From: Tubiluchus corallicola
Lineage: Eukaryota > Priapulida > Priapulimorpha > Priapulimorphida > Tubiluchidae
Reading direction: 5' to 3'
DNA: 64,000 nt
Assembly: GCA_030141605.1 (NCBI GenBank)
Contig: JAQGDQ010000069.1
Span: 489,126-553,125 of the forward strand
Every line of letters begins with the position of its first letter. Within the stretch, counting starts at the first letter, position 1. The notes beneath the pieces were generated by a model. The model was not told where the DNA came from, made no database searches, and worked only from the letters and a program-made list of their open reading frames with translations. The position numbers and the translations under genes are program-made. This document shows positions 34,546 through 44,718 of this stretch, piece after piece.

Positions 34546-34999
34546 ATTCTATTTATGACATTCTCCCATGACATGTCTTCCAATGTTTCGACATACAGGC
34601 AGTCATCTTCCTCCTAGAATAAACAAAATAACAGTGTTTTAATAACTTCATTCTCCACTGTTATGGCTTTACTAATACGCTTTTGCCTACATTTTTTTCC
34701 TACATTGTAATTGTAATAAGTGATACATTTCTGAGTGACGTGTCACTAACTCATACTTTTCTATACATATATATATATATCCAATCCAACTAATCCAGAT
34801 AACAGCAGAAAATTAGTGCAGCAGCAGAGGAAAGGAGGAAAATATGGTTAAGTTATAAGTCAAGTCTGTTTGAAGACTGTACTGGAGTCATTGACAATTG
34901 TGCATGTAGCCAGCATATTACGTCTACTATTCTTAAAGAGTAAAAATTTAATCACAGAAAAAATGTCACACGTGTTTAGCAGTCTATACTTTTACTTAC

Positions 35000-35125
35000 T
35001 GTTTCTAAATGATTTTTAAGATTGGTAGTTGTTTTGCTAGTCTTGTAAATTTTCTTACACGTTTTGCAAGTTGCCTCTGACTCACTAAAATTATAGAACA
35101 GCGAGTACTTGCTTCTGCTGGCCAT
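35000..35125 (-). pseudogene. BED-type zinc-finger exon (hAT-like)
   Basis: A 42-codon exon runs from ATG (35125) to a consensus GTAAGT donor (34999-34994). It reads MASRSKYSLFYNF, then CKTCKKIYKT and NLKNHL, which fits the BED finger pattern (aromatic residue, Cx2C, Hx3-5H/C). BED fingers occur in hAT transposases and in host proteins derived from them. The intact start and donor suggest this was an expressed first exon. No hAT catalytic domain is found downstream on this strand, so it may be orphaned. Whether it splices to the finger exon near 34370 is unknown. Confidence 0.55.
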
Positions 35126-35412
35126 CACGGTAACCTGCAAACTAATATCAAACGAGACTGTTCAAAATTACAAAATAACCTGCAGACGATTGCCGATTAC
35201 AAGTAATAGCGCCAATCTTGCCACTTCCACTGCTTATTATCAAAGAGTACAAAGAGGAAGGACGAAAGCAGCGTATTGTTGCGTATTTCGTTTTTGCGAT
35301 TAGCGGCTATGCTGGCGGCAACAATAGTCAAAGCTATAATACAAAAATGTAATAGGTTTATAAGAACACGTACCTATATTATGATATTACAGAAATTTTC
35401 TTGGCTAAGTTA

Positions 35413-36273
35413 TCACTGATTACACATCAATATATCCCTTTCAGAATTCACTCTCACAGCTTTAGTATTTTCTGCTTTTCTTATGTAAATTTGCCCTTGG
35501 TTTGTCCATAAGAACTTGAAATTATTATTTCGCTTCTAGACATTTGTTGAATAATATTTTCCTGTTCTTTGTTAAGTGTTCATTGACATAAACTTTGCCA
35601 TTTCCATTGTATCCTAGATCCTTTAGTGTGGGGGTATTTGTTCTCCCCTTGTACACCAAGTCTCTTGTGAATACGTCTCGTGAACTTGACAATAATAGGG
35701 GGAGTTCCTTTTTGGGTTGGAATCCTATGTGTAATGCTGATATCACTTTTATCAAGATTAATGTTCATTTTTCCTGCAACTTGGATAACCAATTCTGCGG
35801 TGTTTTCATCTGGTAAGACTGGTATTCCAGCTATGAGTAGATTATCTCTTCTCATATACTGTTCTAGAGCATCAATCTCAGATTATTTTTTCACTAGTTT
35901 TGACTCGAGGTCATTTACAGCCTTTCTCAGAATAACATTTGTCTGTTCACTATTTTTTAGCTGCGTATTTGTCATTTAGCTCATCGTGCTTCTTCGATAG
36001 AAAATTTTGACTTTCCGAGATGGAACTCAGGTCAGTCGAGATGGTTTTCAACTGCTTGGTAAAATCTCGTCTCAGCTTCACCAATTCGTCCATTATGTTG
36101 TTACTATCCTGATCTTCATGGAAGGAAGATCTGATATTGCCATCATCATGTTCAGAATCTGTGTCATCATCAGAACTCACATCTGTCTTTGTTGGCGTCA
36201 ACTTAGACTTGGCACCCACTAGAAAGCTCTCCACTGAAGCTATTTTCTTAGATTTCTTCTTTGCTTTAGGCAT
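35413..36273 (-). pseudogene. LINE ORF1 (CR1/L2-like), coiled coil plus C-terminal domain
   Basis: It starts MPKAKKKSKKIASVESF at 36273. An acidic linker and a coiled coil (LKTISTDLSSISESQNFL) follow, then NLLIAGIPVLPDENTAEL, DISITHRIPTQK, PPIIVKFTRR, VYVNEHLTKNRKILFNKC and FKFLWTNQGQIYIRK, ending near 35413. This order (coiled coil, RRM-like core, C-terminal domain) is typical of ORF1 RNA chaperones in CR1/L2-type LINEs. Two or more frameshifts break it. ORF2 (endonuclease and reverse transcriptase) does not follow, so only the 5' part of the element is present, unlike the usual 5'-truncated LINE copy. Confidence 0.8.
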
Positions 36274-36417
36274 TATAGCCTATTTGAGTCACTCGATCGA
36301 TGATTACAGGCAAAAAATCGGTTTAAAATACGTTATATTACAAATTTTTCGGTAATATAATCGAAAATATTTCCCAGCTTAAATTTTATAAACCGGCGCC
36401 ATTTGCGACCGCAGCGC

Positions 36418-36452
36418 CACCTAGTTAGCCACCATTTATCAATGGGCTAACT
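36418..36452. repeat. Short palindrome upstream of the LINE ORF1
   Basis: CTAGTTAGCC and GGCTAACTAG form a 10-bp perfect stem around TTATCAAT-like sequence, inside a GC-rich patch about 150 bp 5' of the ORF1 start. It may belong to the LINE 5' UTR. Confidence 0.7.
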
Positions 36453-36479
36453 AGGCAGCCCTGGACGCCAGATTAAATA

Positions 36480-37445
36480 ATTCTTATTTTCTCGTCTGTA
36501 AGAGGTTAGATGTTCCGGTTTATATAAGTGTGACATAATAAACAAGTACATTTACTTCATAAAAGGTACTACACTATAAGCAGTTGCATAGCCTTTAGGT
36601 ATAAGTGTTGTGCAAATTCAGAATAAGAACATTTTAAATATTTCTCTAGAAATAGAATACTACATGAAGCAGGTATTTGCAAACTTTCTCTATAATCAGC
36701 TTTCTTAACTTCTTTTGTAAATAAGCCTATTAATTTTCATGAGATGTGAATATAATAATTTTTATTTTAACTAATAATTCTAAATAATATTCAAAAAATA
36801 TCACAGCTGCTATAAATCCGCAAAGACAGATGTAGGCCTTGCAGTCTTTGCTTAGTGTACAAAAAATTAATAATATTTTAATTTGTAACAAAAGTTATAA
36901 AAAACTGTGTTGTAATTAACATTTTAATATTATGGAAAATACGCCTTGGGAAATTTAAAAAAAGATATTCTAGCATTTATATTTTTATTTTTACAATTCA
37001 CTGCGGCGCAGTAATGAGCCGACCGGCCTGGCTCTGGTGAAGGCATCTCATAAATTCGTCTGCTAGATACCGGTGCGTGAGCAGCTGCGCTGTAGCGTAC
37101 CTGACAACAACAGCCCGTACTGGATTGCAGCTAGGGTGACACTAACTGCGCGAACTACTGCGCACTAGGACTTTCCCTACTTTCTGTGGTTTATATTCTT
37201 TGTTATTAGCGTTTTACATTTGCTCGCTCCGCAAATACCGCGCGTTTTGTGGGACCCGTTTTTCGGTAACGTCCATAACTTACAAAAATTGCTCGCGGAA
37301 GTTGGACCTAATTGAGCTGCCTTATAAGCAGTTTCAAACATTTTCATGGTAAAGAAGTAATGCAGCTGAAGGCCTGAATTATTCAAATCCATACTTTTGC
37401 ATTCGAATTAAAAAAACCTGTTCGAATCGAATTCGAACGTTCACT
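36480..37445. other. Intergenic, no gene seen
   Basis: AT-rich DNA with an unusual GC-rich patch at about 37005-37165. No domain is recognised on either strand. Confidence 0.4.
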
Positions 37446-37955
37446 GAATAATGAAGATGTGCATAACATAAGAGCATCCATAATGGCTGCGTCCATAGCA
37501 CATGTAAACAATATTAAAATTCCGATGATTATATTTTTTAGAGAATATCACGCAGTCATAATAGCAGCTGATAGGAAAACATGTGGTCCATTTTTTGCCA
37601 CAAAAAATATGAACAGTATATAGTCTGTTATGTAGTTGAGTACAAGACACATTCGCTATGTAAACAAAATGTTTTTGATAAATATGACTGATTTAAGTAT
37701 GAATAATTTAATAATTTTCTTTTAATTCAATTTAATGTTTTAAGCATCGTGCAGCACAATTTAGTTGTGATTTCTTTTTATAATTTCTAAACAAATTATT
37801 AGTTTACTTCAGAACAAAATCGAAATGAAAATTAATGTCTAATTGTGACGATGCTTTTCATTAGTGATGCGAAAATACTGAAATTCGGTTTGCTGGAGTT
37901 CGAAATTCATAATTTAATTCGATTCAATTTAATTGAGAATGCTCACCCCTAGTGC
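37393..37955. mobile_element. Possible hAT-type MITE (degraded)
   Basis: The right end reads GAATGCTCACCCCTAGTG, the complement of a CACTAGGGGTGAGCATTC-type hAT end. Both ends carry TTCGAAT-rich sequence (37393-37437 and 37895-37930). The left terminus is not clean and the 105-bp dispersed repeat (37446-37551) lies within. Weak call. Confidence 0.3.
37446..37551. repeat. Dispersed 105-bp repeat, copy 2
   Basis: Partner of 32966-33070 in the same orientation, with about one difference in ten bases. Confidence 0.85.
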
Positions 37956-38820
37956 TGACTTGCAGAGATGCGCGGACCCAGCATTTTCAAGTTCACAACT
38001 CCGCAGAAGAATGGTTCCGCAACTCCGCAGACCGTATGAAATCATCAGATCCGCGATCCGCAATAGTAACAAATCATTGTCAGGTGCTAAACTTTAAATG
38101 TATGTGTCCTATCATGAAACCAGGCCAGAGAGGCTTTAAGTAAACTAGCTGAAGTTTGGCCAGCACATTTTATAAATTTTTACTAGCACTACAAATTATT
38201 ATTGGTGCAATGAAATTAGAAATGATAATGATAAGAAATTAAAGTTGACCTACTGACAACTAGGATCTGTATGCTACACTTCTGTCATTTATAACTTATG
38301 TAGCAATAAACAATTGTCTCTATACTAGAGATGAGTAATTCTATTACTTGTAACTTGAACATCAATCATAACATCGTGTCACCGTCATCATTTCAATGCA
38401 TTGTTGTTAATATCTGATCATCAGCAAAAGTGTAGCACACCTTTGAAACTCTAGGAGCATAGTTGTAATAAATCTCCAATAAGAGTTGCAGCAGCTACAG
38501 TTATCTCTTATTTGTTTTATCATCATTGATTTTATCGCCACCATCACCACCACCACTAGCATCATCATAATCATTATCAATTCATCATCATCAGCAGTCG
38601 CATCAGATTCATCATTACAAGTTCACTATTACTGTTACCACTATCACTTAAAAGTGTATGCACATAAGGACTACGAACAATAAACAACAGAAAACATTAC
38701 ACTAAAATTATCATAAACACAAATCTAGTAGTTGATGCAGAAAAGAGAACAAAATTTATTAGTGCTTTAAATAATAATTGTGATATGCATCATGTATACA
38801 TGAAGCGAAGTGAAATTCTA
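37956..38820. other. Intergenic, no gene seen
   Basis: Contains an ATC/CAT-rich simple repeat at about 38520-38610 and a CAGAGATGCGCGGACC stretch at 37964 followed by CCGCAG/CCGCGA motifs, as seen at some hAT ends. No coding signal. Confidence 0.4.
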
Positions 38821-39367
38821 TTAGCAGCTTTTATCTATTGTATCTTCATTATCTATTGGGGGCACACCGTTCATAATCAGACAATCTCGGCGAGTGAATT
38901 GTTCTAATGTATCCAAGTTTAATTGAGTTTGTTGTAATTTCGAAGTAGTTTCTGTTAGAGTCCGTCGTAAAGCATGATTCTCCTTTTTCATTTCTGCTAA
39001 TTCTTTTTTATTTGATCATTATCGCTTTTTATATCTTCGTATTGGGCTGATATGAACTGTTGGCTTGATGTAAGTGTATCAAGTTTTTTGCGTATGTTAC
39101 TAAATTCCTTTACCATAGTAGTTTTTAAACTGTCTATGGCTTCTAGCAGGCGTTGTTCTATGGTGTCTGCTGCTGACTGTAAATCTCTCACAGTTGGTGT
39201 TATGTCACTTGATTCAAGTTTTTGGGCATCCAATTCCACTGACGCTGCATTATATGGTGACATTGTACCAGTGTTTACTGACTCCATACTTGCAGACTCT
39301 TTGTTCAAACTACTCATTTTAGTATTGACATTTGATTTAGATCGAGTTGAAGGTTCACTGTCACCTG
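38821..39367 (-). pseudogene. LINE ORF1, downstream half (coiled coil and start of core)
   Basis: Reading down from 39367: GDSEPSTRSKS, MSSLNKESASMESV, a coiled coil (LDTLTSSQQFISAQ), then after one frameshift near 39003 KKELAEMKKENHALRR and LEQFTRRDCLIMNGVPP. The last is the LEQYSRR-x-LxIxGxP hallmark of LINE ORF1 proteins. It stops at 38821, before the rest of the core. It reads in frame with the PHD-finger half at 41399-41906 if the Tigger cassette between them is ignored, so the two are probably one interrupted ORF1. Confidence 0.7.
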
Positions 39368-41403
39368 TAGAGGAGAGAACTGCCAGCACTTTTCGGCTGT
39401 GGCAGCTTGTAAACAACATCTTCTGCATTGAAACCCGCTTCGTCGTTTGGATTTGGAACGAACACAGGTTTGTCCGTTCCTACTTTCCCAGCAACTTTTT
39501 GAAGGAAAACACCTTCAAACTCAAAGTCCTCTCCGTTGAGAATGTCAACCCGAGCAATGAAGTTCACAATTCGTGATTTGCCAGCACATTTGACAACCAC
39601 CTTCAATTATTGGGCTATCCAGATCAATATCACCATCACTATCTGATGACACATCATCAAATTCAAAATCTGAATCATCAGTATCACTTGAACTTGGTGT
39701 TTTGAATATCGGGGGACATGACTTTTTCTCACCAGATTTGAACAAACACTTCTTTGTTTTGGGCAAAAGGCTCCTCTTTCTATTTTCAGAAAGGGCTACC
39801 AGCTCCTGTCTTTCGGGGGTGTCAGTCAAAATCTTTGAGCTGCCCTTTTTGCGACCACCTCTTCTAGCCTTTCTCGGTGCTGCTTTCGGAAATGGCTGAA
39901 TAGCAGATGGTGAAATGTATGGACGAGGCATGACATCATGTGAGCTAGGTGAGACACAAGACCCACATGATGTGGACGGTTGCATAAGATCATTTGCTTG
40001 CTGTTTTTGTAGCTGGACATCATCACTGGGCACGGGCAAGACAGCTCCAGGAACCTCACCTGAGGGTCCTGCATCTTCAGTGGTAGAATTTGCCTCAAGG
40101 CTTTCTGCAGCAGCCACGTTTTGCTCACGGTCAGTTGGAAGAAAAGGGGCAAAGTCAATGTCACTAAAGATGTCCCGGTTAAATGGATGAATGCCCGAGG
40201 CTTGGAAGCCAGCAGCAATGTTCAACGGTGTCATGGCAATCATCTGGGCTTGTTTCACAAGAGCTGGGATATCATAGATTGTTACTGTTTTCCCTGGATT
40301 GGATCGTAGCCATCCATCCATGGCTCTGTTGTACGCAGTTTTGAAGGGTCCGTACACTGACCGGTCGAGCGGCTGGAGATGATGGGAAGTGTGTGGTGGA
40401 ATGGTCAATATGACAACCCCATGAGACCTTGCTGTGTCCACAACATTCAAAGAAATATGTGTGTCATGGTTGTCGATGATCAATAGGATTTTCTTTTCTG
40501 GTGAGCATCTGGTGTGTTCGATGATGTGATTCAAATACTCCACAAACACCTCTTCATTGATCCAGCCACTTCGTGTTGCCCTGCCTATGCACTGTGTTGG
40601 TCCATCTCTGATGAAGTGATCTCTGTAGTGGACTCTGGGAAAGATGAAAAAGGAGGCACGACCGTACCAATTGCACTCACAGTGTACACCACAGTTACCA
40701 ATTCCCCACGTTCAGCGGAGGTGATTGAACCAACTTGTTTCTTTCCTTTTTCTGTGACAACGGCTCCAGGGTTTTGGACTGTGGTGCACCCAGTTTCATC
40801 AGCATTATAAATGTCACATAGTGAGAACTTGTATTTGTCCATTACCTGGCTCAAGTTTTTAAAAAATTTGTCAACAACTGGGCGGTTGAAGGCTGTGGCA
40901 CGCCCAAAAGATGTTGCTTCTGGCACTCTAATTGCCAGGTTCTGGCACTTCTTGAAGCCTAACCACCAATCAAGTCCTGCTTTTTTCTCACGATCCCAAC
41001 TTGGTGGCACATTAAGAAAGTTTTTTTTTGCAAACTCAAATGCCAGTGTGCGACATCTGCTCACTGACAAACCATAAAACATGTCTGACAATTGTTTCAC
41101 ATGGTCAGCCAAATCCATTTCCATTTCAGGACTAAAAACCAATTTCCGTAAGGACACAGGTGTGTAACCAGTCCCCGCTGGTTGCCTGTCTTGTTTGTCC
41201 ATGTACCGCTTGAGTGTCATTCGATCAATGTTGAAGTCCTTTGCAGCACTCCGCACACTCTGCCCTCCAGCAACAGCGGCAGCAGCCTGTTCTAAAACGT
41301 CTGTAGGAGTTCCCCCACGATTGGTCTTTCGTACGTAGTTGCGCATATCTGGTCGTTTTTTCTTCTGAAACAACACAAAAAAGGAAACAAGTTTACACTA
41401 GAG
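39368..41403 (-). mobile_element. Tigger/pogo transposase cassette inserted in LINE ORF1
   Basis: The cassette (39373-41398) is bounded by TAGAG at 39368-39372 and 41399-41403, a possible 5-bp duplication that contains the TA expected for pogo elements. I see no terminal inverted repeats. The cassette begins (in - orientation) with about 30 bp ending in the splice-acceptor-like TTGTTTCAG just before the transposase coding part, and ends a few bases after the C-terminal domain. It therefore looks like a captured transposase exon rather than a complete transposon. Confidence 0.6.
39378..41364 (-). pseudogene. Tigger/pogo-like (Jerky/CENP-B-related) DDD transposase, two frameshifts
   Basis: From MRNYVRKTNRGG: a pipsqueak/HTH domain (residues ~10-55; AAKDFNIDRMTLKRY), a CENP-B-type second DNA-binding region (~70-165; WWLGFKKCQNLAIR) and a DDE_1 catalytic core. 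The core has Asp1 in YNADETG, Asp2 in IIDNHDTH and Asp3 in LQPLDRSVYGPFK. A basic/acidic C-terminal tail with KRSLLPKTKK and a Cys-containing VVVKCAGKSRIVNF domain follow. Frame breaks occur at about 40650, where one base seems missing from an A/T run, and at about 39600. All three catalytic aspartates survive. It could be recently dead, or the breaks could be assembly errors. Confidence 0.88.
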
Positions 41404-41906
41404 CTGTCAATCGAATTTTCTAGCTCGCTCACTTTTGCAGATACACCCATCACCTTGTCCGCACAACTATGAACATCATCGGTAATTTTATCTACTCGAG
41501 CCTTTAGTGTACGATGTTGTTCCTCTAATTTAGCAACAGATGACAATATCGAAGCAAAGGTGGTGTTACATTTGTTACAATACCAATGAAGATTCATATT
41601 GCCTTTCATAAGTATTTTGTAGGTATCCGAATCCACATTCTCACATTTTACATGATGCCAAAAGCAACATATTTCACACTGCAAGGCCTGATCATCCCGC
41701 TGTACTTCTTCACTACATGATCCACATTTAGGAGACAACTCAGCACTGCTATCATCAAAAGTATTGTTTTCCATACTAGCGGATAACTGTCGATTACTAT
41801 AACTACCCTTATTCAGAGATCCGGTTGCTGAATTTCTTAAATTACGACGCTTAGGATTGGTAACTGTATGGCTCATTATGCTCACATAAAAATCGTTTTG
41901 ACGCAA
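41399..41906 (-). pseudogene. LINE ORF1, upstream half with PHD finger
   Basis: From MRQNDFYVS (41906) or MSHTVTNPK (41876): a low-complexity start, then a PHD-type zinc finger CGSCSEEV, CEICCFWHHVKCENV and WYCNKCN (C4HC3 spacing) at about residues 60-115. A coiled coil follows (VAKLEEQHRTLKARVDKI and VSELENSIDSS). PHD-finger ORF1 proteins are known in CR1/L2-group LINEs. It is cut at 41403 by the Tigger cassette. Confidence 0.75.
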
Positions 41907-42169
41907 ATGAGACCTTTAAGTTTACTTAGTAGTTTGCGACAGCATTAATCACCCGCATACAAGTCAAGCACTTTACATCGTGAGTATAGAGTCTATCACG
42001 TAATCAATATAATAATGTCACAGTTGTTGTTATCACTTTATTTTTGCACAATTTACGAAAAAAAAAAGTTATAATATGGTCAAATTTATATGAAAGTTAG
42101 GAATTTTTAATTAACATCGGAAAAAACATGTCCACGTGAAAAAAATTTTTTTTTTACAAGACTTCTTAA

Positions 42170-43138
42170 TTAGTCAATGCCAATTATAGCGGCACTAACA
42201 GTTTGAGAGTCAGCAGGCAGTCCGGATCTGAGGGCGCCTTGGTGAGTGGGAGCTGATATTATATTCTGAGTGGGATTCCCTGTAAATTGTGATAACTGCT
42301 TACCTAGCTCATCAATCATAGATTGAAATGATTTGAGAGAGATGTTGGTGTCGCTGATGCTGTTCTCAACCCCTGCCAAATTCTTCTTGAATTCATCTTG
42401 CATTTTAACCATATCTTGATTAATTTTGTTCATCCTTCCTAGCAGCTCCTTGTGTGTTATGTTGATCTCCTCAATAGAATTTTGTATACCCCTTACTCCT
42501 CTTTCTATGTTTTCTAACACATTGGATTTGGGTTGATGCGGGGTGGCGGTGCCGTCTTCTTGAAATGGTGTCTCTTGTCTCTCTAGAGTCTCCTTCCTGG
42601 GCTCTCTCTGCGGCTGGGGCTCCTTTGTGTCCTTAGTCTTTTGGGCTGCTTTTTTGATTTCAAGTTCTCTGATGCTCTGGTCCCAGTCTTGGAGGTGTTC
42701 TGGGATCATCGGAGGCAACGGTTCAGGAGCTAAGTCAATCAGGCTGAGTTGATGAGATGCCTCTTTCGATTTGCTCTGTTCAAGGTCAGTGAAAATGGAG
42801 AACTTGGTCTTGGCCACTGGGGGAGGCTGCCATGGATTTGGACAGGTTGCTTGGTTTATGGCTAGCTGCCTCTCTTCTAGGCTGTTCTGGAACTCTATAA
42901 AGTCCAATAGGCTCTTAGAGAAAGGGCCGTTACTTGGGTCTTCTTGAAGCAGTTGCATAGCCAACAATTTGGGATCAATCACTTTTGATAGATTTGCTTT
43001 CTTAAGCTGACAAAGGATTGCTATCCTGACAGCTTCTCTATCAACGTACTTATCAGCTCCTTGAAGCGTTTGTAAACCTTCTAGAATCTTAGTTGCCCAA
43101 TCGATAGAATCCATTTTGACTTCCAATACTGAATACAC
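42170..43138 (-). CDS. Unrecognised 322-codon intact ORF; phosphoprotein/gag-like layout
   Basis: This is an uninterrupted frame starting at 43138 (MYSVLEVK) or, eight codons on, at MDSIDWATK (43114). It has no cysteine-rich or catalytic motif I recognise. The visible layout is an alpha-helical N-terminus (~1-100; LQGADKYVDREAVRIAIL), a disordered Pro/Gln/Glu/Lys-rich middle (~105-215) and a long coiled coil (~218-290; IERGVRGIQNSIEEIN, MNKINQDMVKMQDEF), ending SAAIIGID. After the stop (in - orientation) comes TAATTAAGAAGTCTTGT and an A-run. The intact frame, richer GC and tripartite layout set it apart from the decayed neighbours. It could be a gag, a host intronless gene, or an endogenised viral phosphoprotein-like ORF. 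It lies head-to-head with INTS13. No function assigned. Confidence 0.6.
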   Translation of the reverse strand: MYSVLEVKMDSIDWATKILEGLQTLQGADKYVDREAVRIAILCQLKKANLSKVIDPKLLAMQLLQEDPSNGPFSKSLLDFIEFQNSLEERQLAINQATCPNPWQPPPVAKTKFSIFTDLEQSKSKEASHQLSLIDLAPEPLPPMIPEHLQDWDQSIRELEIKKAAQKTKDTKEPQPQREPRKETLERQETPFQEDGTATPHQPKSNVLENIERGVRGIQNSIEEINITHKELLGRMNKINQDMVKMQDEFKKNLAGVENSISDTNISLKSFQSMIDELGKQLSQFTGNPTQNIISAPTHQGALRSGLPADSQTVSAAIIGID

Positions 43139-43350
43139 AATTGCTGCAGATTTCGTGAGAAAATTTAAGCAATCTCACCGAAATAGTTTGTCTGCGATTT
43201 CTTTGAGACTAAATTTCCTTCTTTCATTAACTTATCGTCTTATTTAACACTTGATCAAGCAGTATTTTCCGATATCTTAACTAGATTTTGGCAGTTCAAA
43301 AAATCCGCTGCCATTCCAAAGCGCACGCATGCGCACGTAAGAGAGATGGT
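43139..43350. promoter_or_regulatory. Putative INTS13 promoter/5' exon, possibly bidirectional
   Basis: A locally GC-rich patch at 43310-43350 contains CACGCATGCGCA (43324-43335), one mismatch from the NRF-1 consensus that is common in TATA-less housekeeping promoters. A consensus donor GTAAGA starts at 43337. A matching acceptor (TTTTGTAG) ends at 45850, 18 bp before the INTS13 ATG. This suggests a 5' UTR exon ending at 43336. The divergent 322-codon ORF begins about 190 bp away on the other strand. Confidence 0.45.
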
Positions 43351-43372
43351 TGTAGGGAGCCGAGTAACCCAT

Positions 43373-43480
43373 TAGCCCAAGTAGGACAATTGGCGTACTC
43401 TAGCCCAAGTAGGACGCGGCGTACATGGGCTAGCCCAAGTAGGACGCGTCGTACATGGGCTGCCCAAGTAGGACACTGGA
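43373..43480. repeat. Subterminal 30-bp repeats of the Ginger element
   Basis: TAGCCCAAGTAGGAC occurs at 43373, 43401 and 43431, with a TGCCCAAGTAGGAC variant at 43461. The middle two are followed by GTACATGGGC, giving a 30-bp period. The inverted motif recurs at about 45629-45655 and in the right terminus (45687-45703), and a diverged form lies at about 43815-43855. Such arrays are typical transposase-binding sites. Confidence 0.8.
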
Positions 43481-44718
43481 GACAGGTCGCGAATAGAGTC
43501 GTTAAGTGTACTGACACCGTCCGTTGTCCTTGTTTATGTAATAATAATAATTAAAAACGTTAGTACACGTTGAATAATTTGTTATACATCTGATAAAATA
43601 AAAGAATTTTATTCTGAGCTGGTAGAATGGACAATATTAAATTTGGTTTCGATATTAATGTTGTTGAAGTGAAAAAACCCACTTTTTTGCGAGTTCAACA
43701 TTTGTTTAAGGTATATCATTTTTGATTTTGTCTCGCTTCACAAACAGGTGATCCGTTTCACTACCTCTTGGGCAAATAATTGTTTTCTTATAAGTAAACG
43801 TTCTAGCGATCTATGTGTCCTACATAGGCTAGCGAGCCATGTAGGACAGTGCCTTACATGTTACAATACTACTGATAATATTAAAACTATCTTTGCTTTT
43901 CCTAAATGTTAAAAATTACTTTTTGGTGTTGTGAAGGCTTAGCAGCATCTGTCTCATTCTTAGATTTGCAATTATTTCTGTAATAACTGTGTGCAGAGTT
44001 TCTCTCTTTAAAGCATTAGCTACTAGGTTTAATGTTATGATGATATTAATGGAATCATAATGATGAAATTATTGTAAAAAATGCATTTGTAAATTGCCAA
44101 GGAATATCCATTTCTAAAAGAAATTTTGTTTTATGTTTTATTATGTCATAATAATACTAATAAACAATGGTAATATAAACTTGAAACAAGTTTTGCCAGA
44201 GCCTCTCTGTTTGCCTACATAGCTGTGACAGCCACGTAGTTACCGCCGAGCACCGCGAGGAGGTCAAGAAGTACTTAATTAGCTAAGCAAAATTTTTTTT
44301 GATGGCTACCTTGCTTTTCAAGCGATCAGTTTATGCCCACTCATACACACACACAGTGATTGCTATTTCAGTTCAAAATCAATTATCATTTTGTTTCGAA
44401 AATATCAGTTTGTTCATAGGGCAACATCGCTATAACAAACCAATATTTTTCATCCACATTACAAACTGAGGATTTGGAATTAATATTATAAAAATTTAAC
44501 AGCTGCATTTTTATAAACATGTTTATGCAATTCAAGTAGTCAAATCTATCTTTTATTAATTTTCAAAGACACGGATACACAAAATAGATACACTAACCAT
44601 TAATCTATTAGCAAACACTTAAAAAATGTTTGAACATTGTTTTCACTTATTATGCACACATAATATAATACGCAGGAAAAAATCTAGATCTATATAAATG
44701 CTAAACAAAGTTTTACTT

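Noticed and set aside
39052-39576. 174-codon + strand ORF
   Set aside because: It is antisense to LINE ORF1 and the Tigger C-terminus.
43373-43480. CRISPR-like or promoter array
   Set aside because: The repeats lie just inside transposon ends and recur inverted at the other end; they are subterminal transposon motifs.
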